64,000 nucleotides of DNA from Trichormus variabilis 0441 (GCF_009856605.1 NZ_CP047242.1:2233501-2297500); one strand, 5' to 3'. Counted from the stretch's first letter, positions 29,273 through 39,470 are shown. The notes: a model not told the origin generated them from the sequence alone. Translations and numbers: made by a program.

Positions 29273-30699
29273 AAGGCTGGTGGCCTGCTATTAAATTAAA
29301 TACTATTCATTCCAAGTTGTTAGCTACTTATCTGCTGCTGATAGTCTTGGGGACTTCCTGTATGGCCAGCTATATTCTCTGGTCTTTCCATGTTTACTTT
29401 ATGCGATCGCGACAAAGCGACTTAGAGAACTGGACAAATGCTTTGAGCGAGAGTGTAGCAGATGCTTTGGAAGAAAAAAATCTGCAACGCGTCAATCTAT
29501 TAGTGCAGAGATATGGCGCACCACAAAACCTTACACTCCGTATTTTTAATCAGAAAGGTAGCTTGCTAGCCACTTCTGATCCCAATTTAGATCAACAAGT
29601 TCAAAACTGGTACGCAGTTCCGGGAATGGCTGAAGCTCTGCAAAAACGTCAATCCCAGGGGGTCGCTAAAGGTATTTTATCGCGTAAAGATCGCCTGTAC
29701 GTTGCCAAACCCATTGTGCGGAACGGTCAATTCCTGGGTGTGCTGCGAATGTCAATTACTTTGGAGCAATTTCAGCGTCAGTTTGCAAGAGTGATTGTTA
29801 GTGTACTGGGTAGCTTGGCGTTAACTATCGTTTTATGCGCGTTGATTAGCACGCGCTTTGCTCGCAGTCTTTCTAGACCGATTGAAATTATGGGTAACTT
29901 CGCAATTCGGTTGGGTAGTGGTCAATTTGGCGATACCTTAACTATCCATGAGAATAATGAATTGGATCAGCTAGCGGTGGAACTGAACCGGATGAGTGAA
30001 AGATTAGCCTCTCTAGACCAAGAGCGCAGAACTTTTCTGGCAAATGTTTCTCATGAACTCCGCACACCTATTAGCAATGTTCAGGTGACAGTAGATGCAC
30101 TGAAAGGGGGAGCTTACGAAGAACCTCAATTGCGCGATCGCTTTTTTCAAACAATTGAAAATGAAACTAAACGTTTATCACGACTGATTCATGACCTGTT
30201 AGATTTAGGACGCTTAGAAGCGGGGGTCAGCCAGCTAGAACAGCAAAATTTATCATTATCAGGTTTGATCAACCGTGCGGTTAATGCTATGGAACCTAGA
30301 ATGCAGGCTGCTGGCGTATCATTGCAAGTTAAAGTAAGCGATTTACTCATCCAAGGTGATCCAGAACGCCTATTACAAGCCATTTTGAATTTACTGGATA
30401 ATGCCATCAAACACTCACAACCTGATTCTCAAGTCTTGATTTCTGGCTACAGCGACGGTAAACAAGCAGTTATCAAAATTCAAGACCAAGGCAAAGGCAT
30501 TCGGGAACAGGATTTACCCCGGATTTTTGAACAGTTTTATACAACAGATCCCTCACGCACAGGTAAAAGTAGCGGTTTAGGACTAGCGATTACTAAACGA
30601 ATTATAGAAGCCCATCAAGGACGTATTACAGCCAACAGCACTGCCCATCAAGGGGCAACCTTTACCATTTATCTCCCGTTGCCAGCAAAAAATAACTAA
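29269..30699 (+). CDS. Membrane sensor histidine kinase
   Basis: 476 residues. A first membrane helix (~17-38) and a second (~178-198) flank a ~140-residue extracytoplasmic sensor domain. HAMP follows (~200-252), then HisKA with His262 in NVSHELRTPISN, then the ATPase domain with N box LNLLDNAIKHSQ, G1 QDQGKGI, F box FEQFYT and G2 SGLGLAITKRI. All kinase boxes are intact. It is translationally coupled to the upstream REC protein, its obvious partner. The signal is unknown. Confidence 0.93.
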   Translation: MKGWWPAIKLNTIHSKLLATYLLLIVLGTSCMASYILWSFHVYFMRSRQSDLENWTNALSESVADALEEKNLQRVNLLVQRYGAPQNLTLRIFNQKGSLLATSDPNLDQQVQNWYAVPGMAEALQKRQSQGVAKGILSRKDRLYVAKPIVRNGQFLGVLRMSITLEQFQRQFARVIVSVLGSLALTIVLCALISTRFARSLSRPIEIMGNFAIRLGSGQFGDTLTIHENNELDQLAVELNRMSERLASLDQERRTFLANVSHELRTPISNVQVTVDALKGGAYEEPQLRDRFFQTIENETKRLSRLIHDLLDLGRLEAGVSQLEQQNLSLSGLINRAVNAMEPRMQAAGVSLQVKVSDLLIQGDPERLLQAILNLLDNAIKHSQPDSQVLISGYSDGKQAVIKIQDQGKGIREQDLPRIFEQFYTTDPSRTGKSSGLGLAITKRIIEAHQGRITANSTAHQGATFTIYLPLPAKNN

Positions 30700-30715
30700 T
30701 TCTTCTCTGCTCCCC

Positions 30716-32083
30716 TTACGACCCTACCAATTCCAGACACAATTGACGAAAATGATCGCCCCGTGCTTCAAAATTGGGGTATTGGTCAAAGCTAGCGCAG
30801 GCTGGGGATAGTAAGACTACGGGTGCTTGATGGTGTTTAGCTAAGTCTAGCGATCGCCTTACCGCTTGTTCCATCGTCTCCACGATTTCATAATTGCTAT
30901 AGCCGATTTCTTGTAGGCGTTGGGCAAATGCTGGTGCAGCGTTGCCAATGAGTAATACAGCTGATGTTTGCCCTTGGATTTTCGCTAACCAAGCTGCATC
31001 ATCCCCTGGTTTGGCTTCACCACCAGCAATCAAAATCACTGGGCTTTTCACCGATGCTAGACCTACTTCCGCCGCATCGTAGTTGGTGGCTTTGCTGTCG
31101 TTGATAAAGTCGATGCCTTGCCAAGTGCAGATATGTTCCAAGCGATGGGCAACCCCTGGAAATTCTCGCACCGCCTTGTCAATGGCATTGGGGGGAATAT
31201 CTGCTAAACGGGCTGCGGCTACTGCCATGAGGAGATTTTGCAGGTTGTGCGCCCCTACCATGCGTAAGGCTTCAGCTGCAACAATTCTTTGAGGCGAGGA
31301 GTTTGGCTGTAATTGTTCTACCACCCAGCCATCTTCAATATAAAAGCCTTTGTCACCAATTAGGTAATCTTTCCCTTTCACACTTGTCCAATAGGCATCC
31401 GGCCAATGACTTGCACCTATTTTAGATAGGTAAGCATCATCACCATTGAACACTTGTAGATGGGATTGACGTAATAACTTGGCTTTGATGTCGTAATAGT
31501 TTTCTAACGTTTTGTGGCGGGCTAGGTGGTCTGGGGTGAAGGTTGTCCAGATACTAATGTGGGGGGCTAAGGTAAGGGAAGATTCTATTTGATAGCTGCT
31601 CATTTCCCCAATTATCCAGTCTGGGGGCGTTGCTGCTAAGGCAACTTCACAAGCTGCATAGCCGATGTTACCGCAGGCGGGGGCATCGAATCCTGCTGCT
31701 TGAAAGATAGCGGCGATTAAGGCGGTGGTGGTGGTTTTGCCATTAGTGCCGGTAATTCCTACCCAAGGCAAGGACTTTAAATGTCGCCAAGCCAATTCCA
31801 TTTCGCCGATAGTTTCTATGCCCAATTCTCGCGCTTTGACTAAGGCGGGAATGTCCCAAGGAACGCCGGGACTGACAACAATCAAATCAGGTAAAGCACC
31901 AGCAAAATCTAGCGAATACCCTAATTCAACTGTGATTTGTTCTTTAGCGAGTTCTTGTTGCTGTTTTAGGAGGGTATCGGAGGTATTGCGATCGCTTAGC
32001 ACTACCTCCCAACCTTCCCGTTTCAACAATCTCGCCGCAGCAACACCGGACTTTCCTAATCCAACTACATGGGCTTTGGACAT
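30716..32083 (-). CDS. murD: UDP-N-acetylmuramoylalanine--D-glutamate ligase
   Basis: About 455 residues, starting [20 protein letters not shown] at 32083; an in-frame GTG at 32113 would add ten residues. The ATP loop is [17 protein letters not shown], with [11 protein letters not shown] and the [14 protein letters not shown] motif of Mur ligases. It adds D-glutamate to UDP-MurNAc-L-Ala in cytosolic peptidoglycan precursor synthesis. Length is normal. It converges closely on the histidine kinase gene (16 bp between stops). Confidence 0.96.
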   Translation of the reverse strand: MSKAHVVGLGKSGVAAARLLKREGWEVVLSDRNTSDTLLKQQQELAKEQITVELGYSLDFAGALPDLIVVSPGVPWDIPALVKARELGIETIGEMELAWRHLKSLPWVGITGTNGKTTTTALIAAIFQAAGFDAPACGNIGYAACEVALAATPPDWIIGEMSSYQIESSLTLAPHISIWTTFTPDHLARHKTLENYYDIKAKLLRQSHLQVFNGDDAYLSKIGASHWPDAYWTSVKGKDYLIGDKGFYIEDGWVVEQLQPNSSPQRIVAAEALRMVGAHNLQNLLMAVAAARLADIPPNAIDKAVREFPGVAHRLEHICTWQGIDFINDSKATNYDAAEVGLASVKSPVILIAGGEAKPGDDAAWLAKIQGQTSAVLLIGNAAPAFAQRLQEIGYSNYEIVETMEQAVRRSLDLAKHHQAPVVLLSPACASFDQYPNFEARGDHFRQLCLELVGS

Positions 32084-32167
32084 AGACTGTGGCAGAGTTC
32101 CCTGGTTAAGCACTCATAATGGTAGCGCTTAATGGGCAAAAATTACACCACTTTTTATTGCTTTATA

Positions 32168-34318
32168 CTACAGATTTTTCACGATCGCCCCAAAGTCAGC
32201 TAGTACACGGGCATGATTCCGCAATAATCCCAGGATATTTAAACGATTGCGCTTGATTTCTGGGTCGGGGTCAATCACTAAAACGCTATCCGCCCCATCA
32301 AAGAAGTTACTCACAGTAGGCGCAATCTCCACTAACCCCGCTACTAACAATTGATAGTTGCGTGACTGTTGTGCTGCTTGCGTTTGGGGTACTAGCTTGA
32401 GCAAAGCATCGTAAAAAGCTGATTCGGAAGATTTTTGGAACAGTTCGGGACGCAGTACAGATGTGGGGTCTAGCTGTTGGGTATCCAAATCACCTTGGGC
32501 TGCTAGGCGTGTAGAACGGTTCACGGTTTCATAGATTTTATCTAGTGTACCGTCGCGGCGGATTTGTTGCAGATAAAGAGCGCGATCGCGCACATCTAGT
32601 AAATCCTGTAATGCTCGTTCTGTATATTCTGGGTCATTGTCTCCCAACACCGCATTTACGAGGTCGTAGTCGATTTGTTTTTCTTCTTGTAATAAGGTGC
32701 GGATGCGTTGTAAGAAGAACTCGTTTAGGGCTGTAATTAACGGTGCTTGGTCTTTGTTGTATTGGGTGGCAAATTCGGTGACTGTTTGTGCCAGTAAACT
32801 AGCTAAGTTAATTTGTAAATTAGCAGCCCAAGTAATGTTAATAACAGCGTTGGCGGCGCGGCGTAAAGCAAAGGGGTCAGATGAACCTGTGGGAATTAAG
32901 CCCAAGCCAAAGATACTCACTAAAGTATCGAGTCTATCTGCCAAACCGGCGACTTGACCTGTAAGGGTTTGGGGTAAGATGTCATCGGCTCCCCGTGGTA
33001 AATAATGTTCAAAAATTGCCGTGGCAACTTCTGGACTTTCTCCACTAGCTACAGCATACTTTTGTCCCATAATTCCCTGTAGTTCTGGGAATTCAAACAC
33101 CATTTGGGTAACTAAATCAGCTTTACATAATAAAGTAGCTCTTTGGATATGTTGGCGATCGCTTTCTCCTAATTCAAGTTGACTGCTAATTTTTGCAGCA
33201 ACCTTAACAATTCTCTCTACCTTGCCACGTAGAGATCCCAAATCTTCTTGAAAGGTGACTGTTTCTAATTGGGGTAAATAACTTTCTAAACTCTTGGATA
33301 AATCGGTTTTATAGAAAAACTGACCATCTGCTAATCTAGCCCGAATCACTCTTTCATTACCAACAGCAATCACATCTGATTTAGTGGGGTCGCCGTTAGA
33401 AACGGTGATGAAATAAGGTAAAAGTTCTTTATGATCCCCAGTTTTAAACACGGGAAAATAACGCTGGTGACTCACCATAACGGTGGTCGTGACTTCCGTT
33501 GGTAAGTTTAAAAATTCTTCTTCAAATTTACCGACCACAGGGGAAGGCCATTCTACTAAGTTAGTAACTTCCTCTAACAAATCTGGGTAAATTTCTGTAT
33601 AACCGCCTAATTTTTGGACTGTAGTTTCTACTTGTTCCTTAATTATCGCTGCCCGTTCCTTAGCATCTACAGTTACATAACCAGAACGCAGTGTGTTGAC
33701 ATAATCACTGGCTTGTTGAATTGTAATTGGTGCGGGATGTAAAACCCGATGACCGTAGGAGATGCGATCGCTCTTCACTGTCAAGGAACCATTCACCAAT
33801 TCCAGGGGTAAAATCGCCTCATCTAATAAAGTAACTAGCCAGCGAATGGGACGAGAAAACCTAACATCCCCATCACCCCAACGCATCAACCGCTTACCTT
33901 CTAGGTGATAAATCCATTGGGGGACAAGTTCAGTTAATATTTCTGCCACAGGACGACCGGGCGTTTTTTTCTGGACAAAGACAAATTCCCCCTTATCCGT
34001 GGGGCGTACCTCTAATGCCTCTAGCTCTACCCCTTGCTTTTTAGCAAAACCGACGGCGGCTGGAGTTGGTTGACCATCTTTAAAAGCTGCTTGAGCTGGT
34101 GGGCCTTTGATTTCCTCTTCCCGATCCGGCTGCTGGGATGGTAAACCTGTGATGAGTACTGCCAAACGCCGGGGAGTCCCGTAGACTTCTACAGATTCAC
34201 TGGTGAGGCTATTAGCTGCTAAACTCTGGGGAATCCGCGATCGCCACTGAGCGATCGCACCACTGAGAAAGCTTGCAGGTAATTCTTCTGTTCCAACTTC
34301 CAATAAAAACCCAGGCAT
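32168..34318 (-). CDS. glyS: Glycyl-tRNA synthetase beta subunit
   Basis: 716 residues, full length for GlyS. The N terminus [15 protein letters not shown] is diagnostic; [19 protein letters not shown] and [11 protein letters not shown] follow, and the C-terminal DALR-like anticodon region ends the protein. The beta subunit recognises tRNA-Gly and works with GlyQ, which is not in this window, as is common in cyanobacteria where the two genes are unlinked. It reads in the same direction as murD. Confidence 0.96.
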   Translation of the reverse strand: MPGFLLEVGTEELPASFLSGAIAQWRSRIPQSLAANSLTSESVEVYGTPRRLAVLITGLPSQQPDREEEIKGPPAQAAFKDGQPTPAAVGFAKKQGVELEALEVRPTDKGEFVFVQKKTPGRPVAEILTELVPQWIYHLEGKRLMRWGDGDVRFSRPIRWLVTLLDEAILPLELVNGSLTVKSDRISYGHRVLHPAPITIQQASDYVNTLRSGYVTVDAKERAAIIKEQVETTVQKLGGYTEIYPDLLEEVTNLVEWPSPVVGKFEEEFLNLPTEVTTTVMVSHQRYFPVFKTGDHKELLPYFITVSNGDPTKSDVIAVGNERVIRARLADGQFFYKTDLSKSLESYLPQLETVTFQEDLGSLRGKVERIVKVAAKISSQLELGESDRQHIQRATLLCKADLVTQMVFEFPELQGIMGQKYAVASGESPEVATAIFEHYLPRGADDILPQTLTGQVAGLADRLDTLVSIFGLGLIPTGSSDPFALRRAANAVINITWAANLQINLASLLAQTVTEFATQYNKDQAPLITALNEFFLQRIRTLLQEEKQIDYDLVNAVLGDNDPEYTERALQDLLDVRDRALYLQQIRRDGTLDKIYETVNRSTRLAAQGDLDTQQLDPTSVLRPELFQKSSESAFYDALLKLVPQTQAAQQSRNYQLLVAGLVEIAPTVSNFFDGADSVLVIDPDPEIKRNRLNILGLLRNHARVLADFGAIVKNL

Positions 34319-34479
34319 AGGACTCTATTTTTAACTTTGCGTAGCTTAACTTTATCAATTCCAACAGTTTACCTTGCGGTCAGGCTGACGAAGAAGGAAC
34401 TAGGAAGTAGGGTGTAGGGGTATAAGGGTTTAGGGGTGTAGGGGAAAAAACTCTTACTCAGCACTCAGGAGGCAGTGAG

Positions 34480-34530
34480 AGAGAAGCGAACTTTTGACCA
34501 TTGACCATTGACTCTTGACTCTTTCAATGA
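34480..34530. repeat. Heptamer-type repeat before corA
   Basis: TTGACCATTGACCATTGACTCTTGACTCTT: degenerate TTGACNA heptamers upstream of corA, about 25 bases before its ATG. Confidence 0.7.
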
Positions 34531-34551
34531 ATAAGTATCGGGTATAACTGC

Positions 34552-35694
34552 ATGATTAGAAAACTGCGTCGCTTTGCCAAAGTAGTCAATAAACCATACA
34601 AAGATGAGTTCTATCACTACCCTGGAACCATCCCTGGAACCATTATTATTGATGCAGATGCGCCACCACCGGAAATTGACTTGATTGACTATAATCAAAC
34701 TGATTTTGTTCATCGGCGAGTTGCAACCCCGGAAGAATGCGTTCCCTATTTGGATACGGAGTCTGTGACTTGGGTAGATGTCCAGGGTTTGGGTAATCAA
34801 GACATCTTAGAGCGAGTGGGGCAAATTTTTGAATTACCGCCTCTGGTGTTGGAAGATGTGGTGAATGTATCGGAACGCCCCAAAACTGAGGATTATGACG
34901 ACCAATTATTATTTATTGCCCGGATGGTTGTACCCAAGGAAAGAGAATCAGGGTTTTATAGTGAGCAAGTCAGTTTAGTCTTAGGTAAACATTACTTGTT
35001 AAGTATTCAGGAAGAACCGGAGCATGATTGCTTTGAAGGCGTGAGGATGCGAATTGAAAAAGGTAAAGGAAATATCCGTCGCCAAAGGGCAGACTATTTA
35101 GCTTATGCTTTGCTTGATGCAATCATTGATGGTTTTTTCCCCGTTTTGGAACGTTACGGGGAAGCACTTGAGGATTTAGAAGAAGAAGTAATCGTTAGTC
35201 CTACTCGCCAAACACTGCAAAAAATTTATCAAGTCAGGCGAGAATTACTACAACTGCGTCGCGCTATTTGGCCGCAACGAGATGCGATTAATTCTTTGAT
35301 ACGCGATCGCAGTCAACTAATTAGCCCGGAGGTGCAAATCTATCTCCGCGATTGTTATGACCATACAGTGCAAGTCATGGATATGGTGGAAACCTACCGC
35401 GAGTTAGCCTCTGGTTTGATGGATGTATACTTGTCAGCAGTCGGTAACAAAATGAATGAAGTTATGAAACTACTGACAGTGGTTTCATCTATCTTTATTC
35501 CCCTAACTTTTGTTGCAGGTATATATGGCATGAATTTCAATACGGAAAAATCACCCTACAATATGCCTGAGTTGAACTGGTATTGGGGTTATCCCCTGTG
35601 CTTAGGAGTTATGGGAGCGATCGCTTTTGCATTACTCTTTCTATTTTGGAAACGAGGTTGGCTAGAAAATTCTTCTATGATTGAGCGTGATTAA
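34552..35694 (+). CDS. corA: CorA-family magnesium/cobalt transporter
   Basis: 380 residues. A large acidic cytosolic domain (~1-310) ends in a long helix leading into two C-terminal membrane helices. The selectivity motif YGMNF at the end of the first helix is followed by the periplasmic MPEL loop, both diagnostic of CorA, and the tail is basic (FWKRGW). It forms pentameric Mg2+ channels in the plasma membrane. No riboswitch was recognised upstream; the leader is short and made partly of repeats. Confidence 0.95.
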   Translation: MIRKLRRFAKVVNKPYKDEFYHYPGTIPGTIIIDADAPPPEIDLIDYNQTDFVHRRVATPEECVPYLDTESVTWVDVQGLGNQDILERVGQIFELPPLVLEDVVNVSERPKTEDYDDQLLFIARMVVPKERESGFYSEQVSLVLGKHYLLSIQEEPEHDCFEGVRMRIEKGKGNIRRQRADYLAYALLDAIIDGFFPVLERYGEALEDLEEEVIVSPTRQTLQKIYQVRRELLQLRRAIWPQRDAINSLIRDRSQLISPEVQIYLRDCYDHTVQVMDMVETYRELASGLMDVYLSAVGNKMNEVMKLLTVVSSIFIPLTFVAGIYGMNFNTEKSPYNMPELNWYWGYPLCLGVMGAIAFALLFLFWKRGWLENSSMIERD

Positions 35695-35755
35695 TATTGA
35701 ACTTTGCCAAGGGGTTGGGTAAGAAAAATTATTATATGGAGTTTATATATTAAGT

Positions 35756-36463
35756 ATGACCAGGAGTACTGACCAAAATTTACTTGTCTTAACAATCTAT
35801 ATTATCGGTGTATCTTATATATTTAATCGCATGGTTGATGCCATTGACGATCGCATCAAATATGAGTTTAAAAAATCCGTAGTAGATGACCAACTAAAGG
35901 AGCAAGAGCTAGACGACAAAATTGGTATATCCTTTAAACTTGCAGCCTCTAACTCCTATGATGACGTTAAAGACCTCTCAATCAGCATTGAGAATAAATC
36001 TGATGATGTCGCTATTTATGTAGACTGGGACAATAGCTCTTTAGTAGTCGAACATTCCAAACAATCACGGCGCGTTATTAGAAAATCACCAGATTTAACC
36101 CGTGATTTAGCCGTACCACAAAGCCCTAGTTTAATTGTTCCAAAAAAGACACTAACAGAGTCAATTACAGCCGAAGATGTCTTCGAGCGTGACAAAGAAA
36201 CCGGCACTTATTCAGCGAAAAAACCCTTAATTAATATTACAGGGTTACAAAAAGGCGGGCCACCCCAGAAAAAATTGCATAGCGAATTTATGAATAGAGG
36301 TAAGGAGTTAGACTTTTCCCTACAACTAGTACTGCGCGTAACTAAAGTACGTGCAGGTTTCGCTCCTGGGTCAGAATTTCCTCCCATATCCATTATTAAT
36401 TGCCCCTTCACTATCAGAAAATTACCTTGGACTTACGCCCTACCCTGGAATAAAAAGAAATAA
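35756..36463 (+). CDS. Hypothetical protein with N-terminal membrane anchor
   Basis: 235 residues. A hydrophobic stretch (LLVLTIYIIGVSYIF, ~9-23) is followed by a charged segment and a predominantly beta domain with ISFKLAASNSYDDVKDLSISIENKSDD and VLRVTKVRAGF, resembling an immunoglobulin-like fold by eye. It ends with a basic tail. I do not recognise the family. The gene sits between corA and rnpB, reading the same way, with no strong SD; the function is unknown. Confidence 0.7.
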   Translation: MTRSTDQNLLVLTIYIIGVSYIFNRMVDAIDDRIKYEFKKSVVDDQLKEQELDDKIGISFKLAASNSYDDVKDLSISIENKSDDVAIYVDWDNSSLVVEHSKQSRRVIRKSPDLTRDLAVPQSPSLIVPKKTLTESITAEDVFERDKETGTYSAKKPLINITGLQKGGPPQKKLHSEFMNRGKELDFSLQLVLRVTKVRAGFAPGSEFPPISIINCPFTIRKLPWTYALPWNKKK

Positions 36464-36505
36464 GCAAAACAGACACAAGACACCATCCAAGATTACACTG
36501 GAGCT

Positions 36506-36955
36506 AGGGAGAGAGTAGGCGTTGGCGGTTGCAGACCAGTTAGTTTAACTGATTTGAGGAAAGTCCGGACTCCCGAAAGACCAGACTTGCTGGATAACTT
36601 CCAGTGCGAGCGATCGTGAGGATAGTGCCACAGAAAAATACCGCCAAAACAATTCAAAATTCAAAATTCAAAATTCAAAATGAATAATTTTGGATTTTGA
36701 GTCTTAGTTATGAATTCAATTTTGGTAAGGGTGCAAAGGTGCGGTAAGAGCGCACCAGCAGTATCGAGAGGTACTGGCTCGGTAAACCCCGGTTGGGAGC
36801 AAGGCCGAAGGAACTATGGTTGGTCTTTTACCAGTTCCGTTATCAGAGAGCCGCTAGAGGCGTTTGGTAACAAACGTCCCAGATAGATAATCGCCCTCGT
36901 GTAAAGCAATTTACACAGAGAACAGAACCCGGCTTACTACCAACTCTCTCCTCTT
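36506..36955 (+). ncRNA. rnpB: RNase P RNA
   Basis: The catalytic RNA of RNase P, which trims tRNA 5' ends. Conserved parts are GAGGAAAGTCCGGACTCCC near the 5' end, the 3' conserved GGTAAACCCCGGTTGGGAGCAA and AGATAGATAATCGCC, and the closing helix P1 pairing GGGAGAGAGT with ACTCTCTCCT at the 3' end. An insert of four ATTCAAA heptamers (36652-36679) plus partial complement lies in the variable arm, as known from other heterocystous cyanobacteria. Ends are approximate to a few bases. Confidence 0.95.
36652..36679. repeat. ATTCAAA heptamer array inside rnpB
   Basis: Four exact ATTCAAA units, followed by a partial complement (AATTTTGGATTTTGAG), lengthen a variable stem of the RNase P RNA without touching the conserved core. 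Confidence 0.9.
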
Positions 36956-37123
36956 TATTAGTCATTGGTCAATAGTCAATAGTTATGAGTTATTAGTCAT
37001 TAGTTATTAGTCATTAGTCATTAGTCAAAAGAACGACCAATGACAACTGACAACTGACAACCGACAACTGACAACTGACAACTGACAACTGACAACTGAC
37101 AACTGACAACTGACAACTAACAA
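36956..37123. repeat. STRR array between rnpB and rnc
   Basis: Left half: ATTAGTC/TAGTCAT units, mixed. Right half (37041-37117): eleven consecutive 7-mers, ten TGACAAC and one CGACAAC. A degenerate twelfth (TAACAA) abuts the ATG of rnc at 37124. Read on the minus strand it makes a repetitive SCQLSVV frame, which is an artefact. Confidence 0.95.
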
Positions 37124-37852
37124 ATGACTCTTGTGTATCCCCGCCGACAAAGGCAACTTGAAAGTTTAGTAAGAAAATTAGGTCTGCCAACAACAGCACC
37201 CATTAAGTGGGAATTGCTGGATTTGGCATTGACTCATCCTACTGTGTCTGAATCAGCCAATTATGAACAGTTGGAGTTTGTTGGTGATGCAGTGGTAAGA
37301 TTAGCGGCTGCTGTGATGCTATGGGAGACTTATCCTGATTGCCCTGTAGGAGATTTTGCGGCAATTCGTTCAGTATTAGTGAGCGATCGCATCCTCGCCC
37401 AGTTAGCCAGAGAATATGGTTTAGAATTACATTTATTGGTTGCTGGCAGTGCCACCAGTGACAAAATTGGTCAGGAGTCCCGATTAGCAGATGCTTTTGA
37501 AGCTGTTTTAGGTGCGCTTTATCTCAGCACTTCTAATCTAGAACTCATTCGCCCTTGGTTAGATCATCACTTTCGCCAACTAGCAGCCGAAATTCGCCTC
37601 GACCCCGCCAGACTCAACTACAAAGCCGCGCTACAAGAATGGACGCAAGCACAATTTAAGGTGTTACCTGAATATCGAGTCGTCGAAATTAATCAGGCAA
37701 ACCGCACCCAAGAACGTTTTGCCGCCGAAGTTTGGTTACACGGTAACAAACTCGGTGAAGGTAAAGGACGCTCTATCAAAGCCGCCGAACAAGCCGCCGC
37801 CAAAGTAGCATTTTTGGCTATCACTCCTCCAGAAGAAATGAGTGGTCAATAG
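37124..37852 (+). CDS. rnc: Ribonuclease III
   Basis: 242 residues. The RNase III signature NYEQLEFVGDAVV and the second acidic site DAFEAVLGALYL give the metal-binding residues. A double-stranded RNA-binding domain covers ~160-235 (NYKAALQEWTQ to SIKAAEQAAAKVAF). It cleaves rRNA precursors and structured mRNAs. The ATG directly follows an eleven-unit heptamer array with no Shine-Dalgarno, and its stop codon lies inside the next repeat (GGTCAATAGTCA). Other RNase III or mini-III paralogues are usual in Nostocales. Confidence 0.94.
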   Translation: MTLVYPRRQRQLESLVRKLGLPTTAPIKWELLDLALTHPTVSESANYEQLEFVGDAVVRLAAAVMLWETYPDCPVGDFAAIRSVLVSDRILAQLAREYGLELHLLVAGSATSDKIGQESRLADAFEAVLGALYLSTSNLELIRPWLDHHFRQLAAEIRLDPARLNYKAALQEWTQAQFKVLPEYRVVEINQANRTQERFAAEVWLHGNKLGEGKGRSIKAAEQAAAKVAFLAITPPEEMSGQ

Positions 37853-38208
37853 TCATTTGTCAATAGTCCATAGTCCATAGTCCATAGTCAAAGGCAATTA
37901 CACGTAACTATTGACGCTTCATCATTTACCAGTGACTATTAACTAATAACAAACATAAGAGATAAGCTGATACGCACCCAGATTAAATATTCTTACGTCA
38001 GGGCTGTCCATAGTCAAGAGTCCAGAGTCAAAGGCTAGCTTTAACTGTGGACTTTGGACCTTTGACAACCTGAGTGCGAAGTATACAATTTAAATGCGTA
38101 ATAGCTTAGTTCACCCAGCATATCTGTTATTAAGCTGTGTATAAAAAAACCAGTTTCCAATGACCAATGACCAATGACTATTGACTATTGACTATTGACT
38201 ATTGACCA
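37853..38208. other. 356-bp intergenic region made largely of repeats
   Basis: Three repeat blocks: CCATAGT units at ~37866-37890, a TGGACTTTGGACC/GTCCAGAGTC inverted block at ~38006-38065, and CAATGACTATTGAC units at 38155-38208 that run into the next start codon. A short non-repeat stretch at ~38070-38150 is the only place for an ordinary promoter. Confidence 0.75.
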
Positions 38209-39336
38209 ATGACTAAAATCGCTGTTATCGGGGTAGGACGCTGGGGAGTACATTTGTTGCGGAATTTTTTAGCACATCCGCAAGCGGAGGTCGTGGCAAT
38301 AGTTGACCCCCATCCAGAAAGGTTAACGGTAGTCAAGCAGCAGTTTAATTTGGCTGAAAGTGTCCTGTTAACCACCCAGTGGTCTGACTTACAAACAGTG
38401 CCAGAATTAACAGCAGTAGCGATCGCTACTCCAGCTACCACTCACTACGCTTTAATTAAAGATGCTCTGGCTCAAGGCTATCATGTTCTGGCAGAAAAAC
38501 CCCTAACCTTAGACCCTACAGAATGCCAAGAACTTTGCCAATTGGCAGAGCGACGGCAATTAATACTCATGGTGGATCATACCTATTTATTTCACCCAGC
38601 CGTTGAGGAAGGTCAAACTGTCATTCAGGCTGGTAAATTAGGTGAGTTACGTTACGGCTATGCTACACGCACCCATTTAGGCCCTGTCCGTCAAGATGTT
38701 GATGCCTTATGGGATTTAGCCATCCATGATATCGCCATCTTTAACAACTGGTTAGGTAAAGCACCTGTAAGTGTACAGGCGACGGGTACAGTTTGGCTGC
38801 AAGGTGAGGGGAAAGAGGCAGGGGGCAGGGGGCAGGGGGCAGGGGAGGCAGGGGGAGAACTGACTGCAAGATTTTCGCCCCAGTCCCCAATCCCCAATCC
38901 TCAATCCCCAGTCCCCAGTCCTCAGTCCCCAGAATTAGCCGATTTAGTTTGGGTAACGTTAACTTATCCAGATGGTTTTAAGGCGTATATTCACCTGTGC
39001 TGGTTGAATAATGATAAACAGCGCCGTCTGGCGGTGGTAGGAAGCCTTGGCACTTTAATTTTTGATGAAATGTCACCATCATCACAATTGACTTTATTGC
39101 ATGGTGAATTTGAACGTCAGGGAAATCTATTTTTGCCTGTAAATCAAAGCCGAGAAGTATTAGAACTCAAAGCCGGCGAACCTTTACAACGAGTTTGCGA
39201 TCGCTTTATTACTTCTGTTCTCCAGAATACACCCCCAAGCATTTCTTCTGGTTGGGTAGGTACAGAGTTAGTCAAAATTCTCTCTGCTCTAACTACATCT
39301 CTCCAACAAAGCGGCCAATCTGTTTCTCTTCAATAA
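38209..39336 (+). CDS. Gfo/Idh/MocA-family oxidoreductase with a repeat-encoded insert
   Basis: 375 residues. The N-terminal Rossmann motif is VIGVGRWGVHLLRNFL, followed by AIATPATTHY and the EKPLT motif, as in glucose-fructose oxidoreductase and inositol dehydrogenase relatives. WDLAIHDIAIFNNWLG supplies the family's catalytic His region. Residues ~199-241 (38803-38931) are Gly-rich then Pro/Gln/Ser-rich and encoded by repeats; without them the length is ~332, normal for the family. The ATG lies inside a heptamer array (CCAATGACT). The substrate is unknown. Confidence 0.88.
   Translation: MTKIAVIGVGRWGVHLLRNFLAHPQAEVVAIVDPHPERLTVVKQQFNLAESVLLTTQWSDLQTVPELTAVAIATPATTHYALIKDALAQGYHVLAEKPLTLDPTECQELCQLAERRQLILMVDHTYLFHPAVEEGQTVIQAGKLGELRYGYATRTHLGPVRQDVDALWDLAIHDIAIFNNWLGKAPVSVQATGTVWLQGEGKEAGGRGQGAGEAGGELTARFSPQSPIPNPQSPVPSPQSPELADLVWVTLTYPDGFKAYIHLCWLNNDKQRRLAVVGSLGTLIFDEMSPSSQLTLLHGEFERQGNLFLPVNQSREVLELKAGEPLQRVCDRFITSVLQNTPPSISSGWVGTELVKILSALTTSLQQSGQSVSLQ
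38803..38931 (+). repeat. In-frame repeat insert in the oxidoreductase gene
   Basis: 129 bp (43 codons): GGGGGCAGGGGGCAGGGG followed by a run of CCCCAGTCCCCAATCC-type 7-mers. The same kinds of repeats occur between genes. It keeps the frame and adds no stop codon. Confidence 0.9.
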
Positions 39337-39470
39337 AATTTATAATAATTTACACAACTACTACAACACGAAAAAAATTTAAAAACCCCTCTCCATCCCA
39401 GGTTTCCCAGGTGCGCCTCCGTTGGAGACTCACGTTAATTTAAAAGCATCATAGCTTAATCAATTAAGAA

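Noticed and set aside
36956..37123. Tandem array as a possible CRISPR
   Set aside because: The unit is 7 bp with no spacers and no cas genes nearby; it is a short tandem repeat array.
37014..37199. Minus-strand 61-aa reading frame with SCQLSVV repeats
   Set aside because: It is simply the heptamer array read through in one frame and overlaps the start of rnc.
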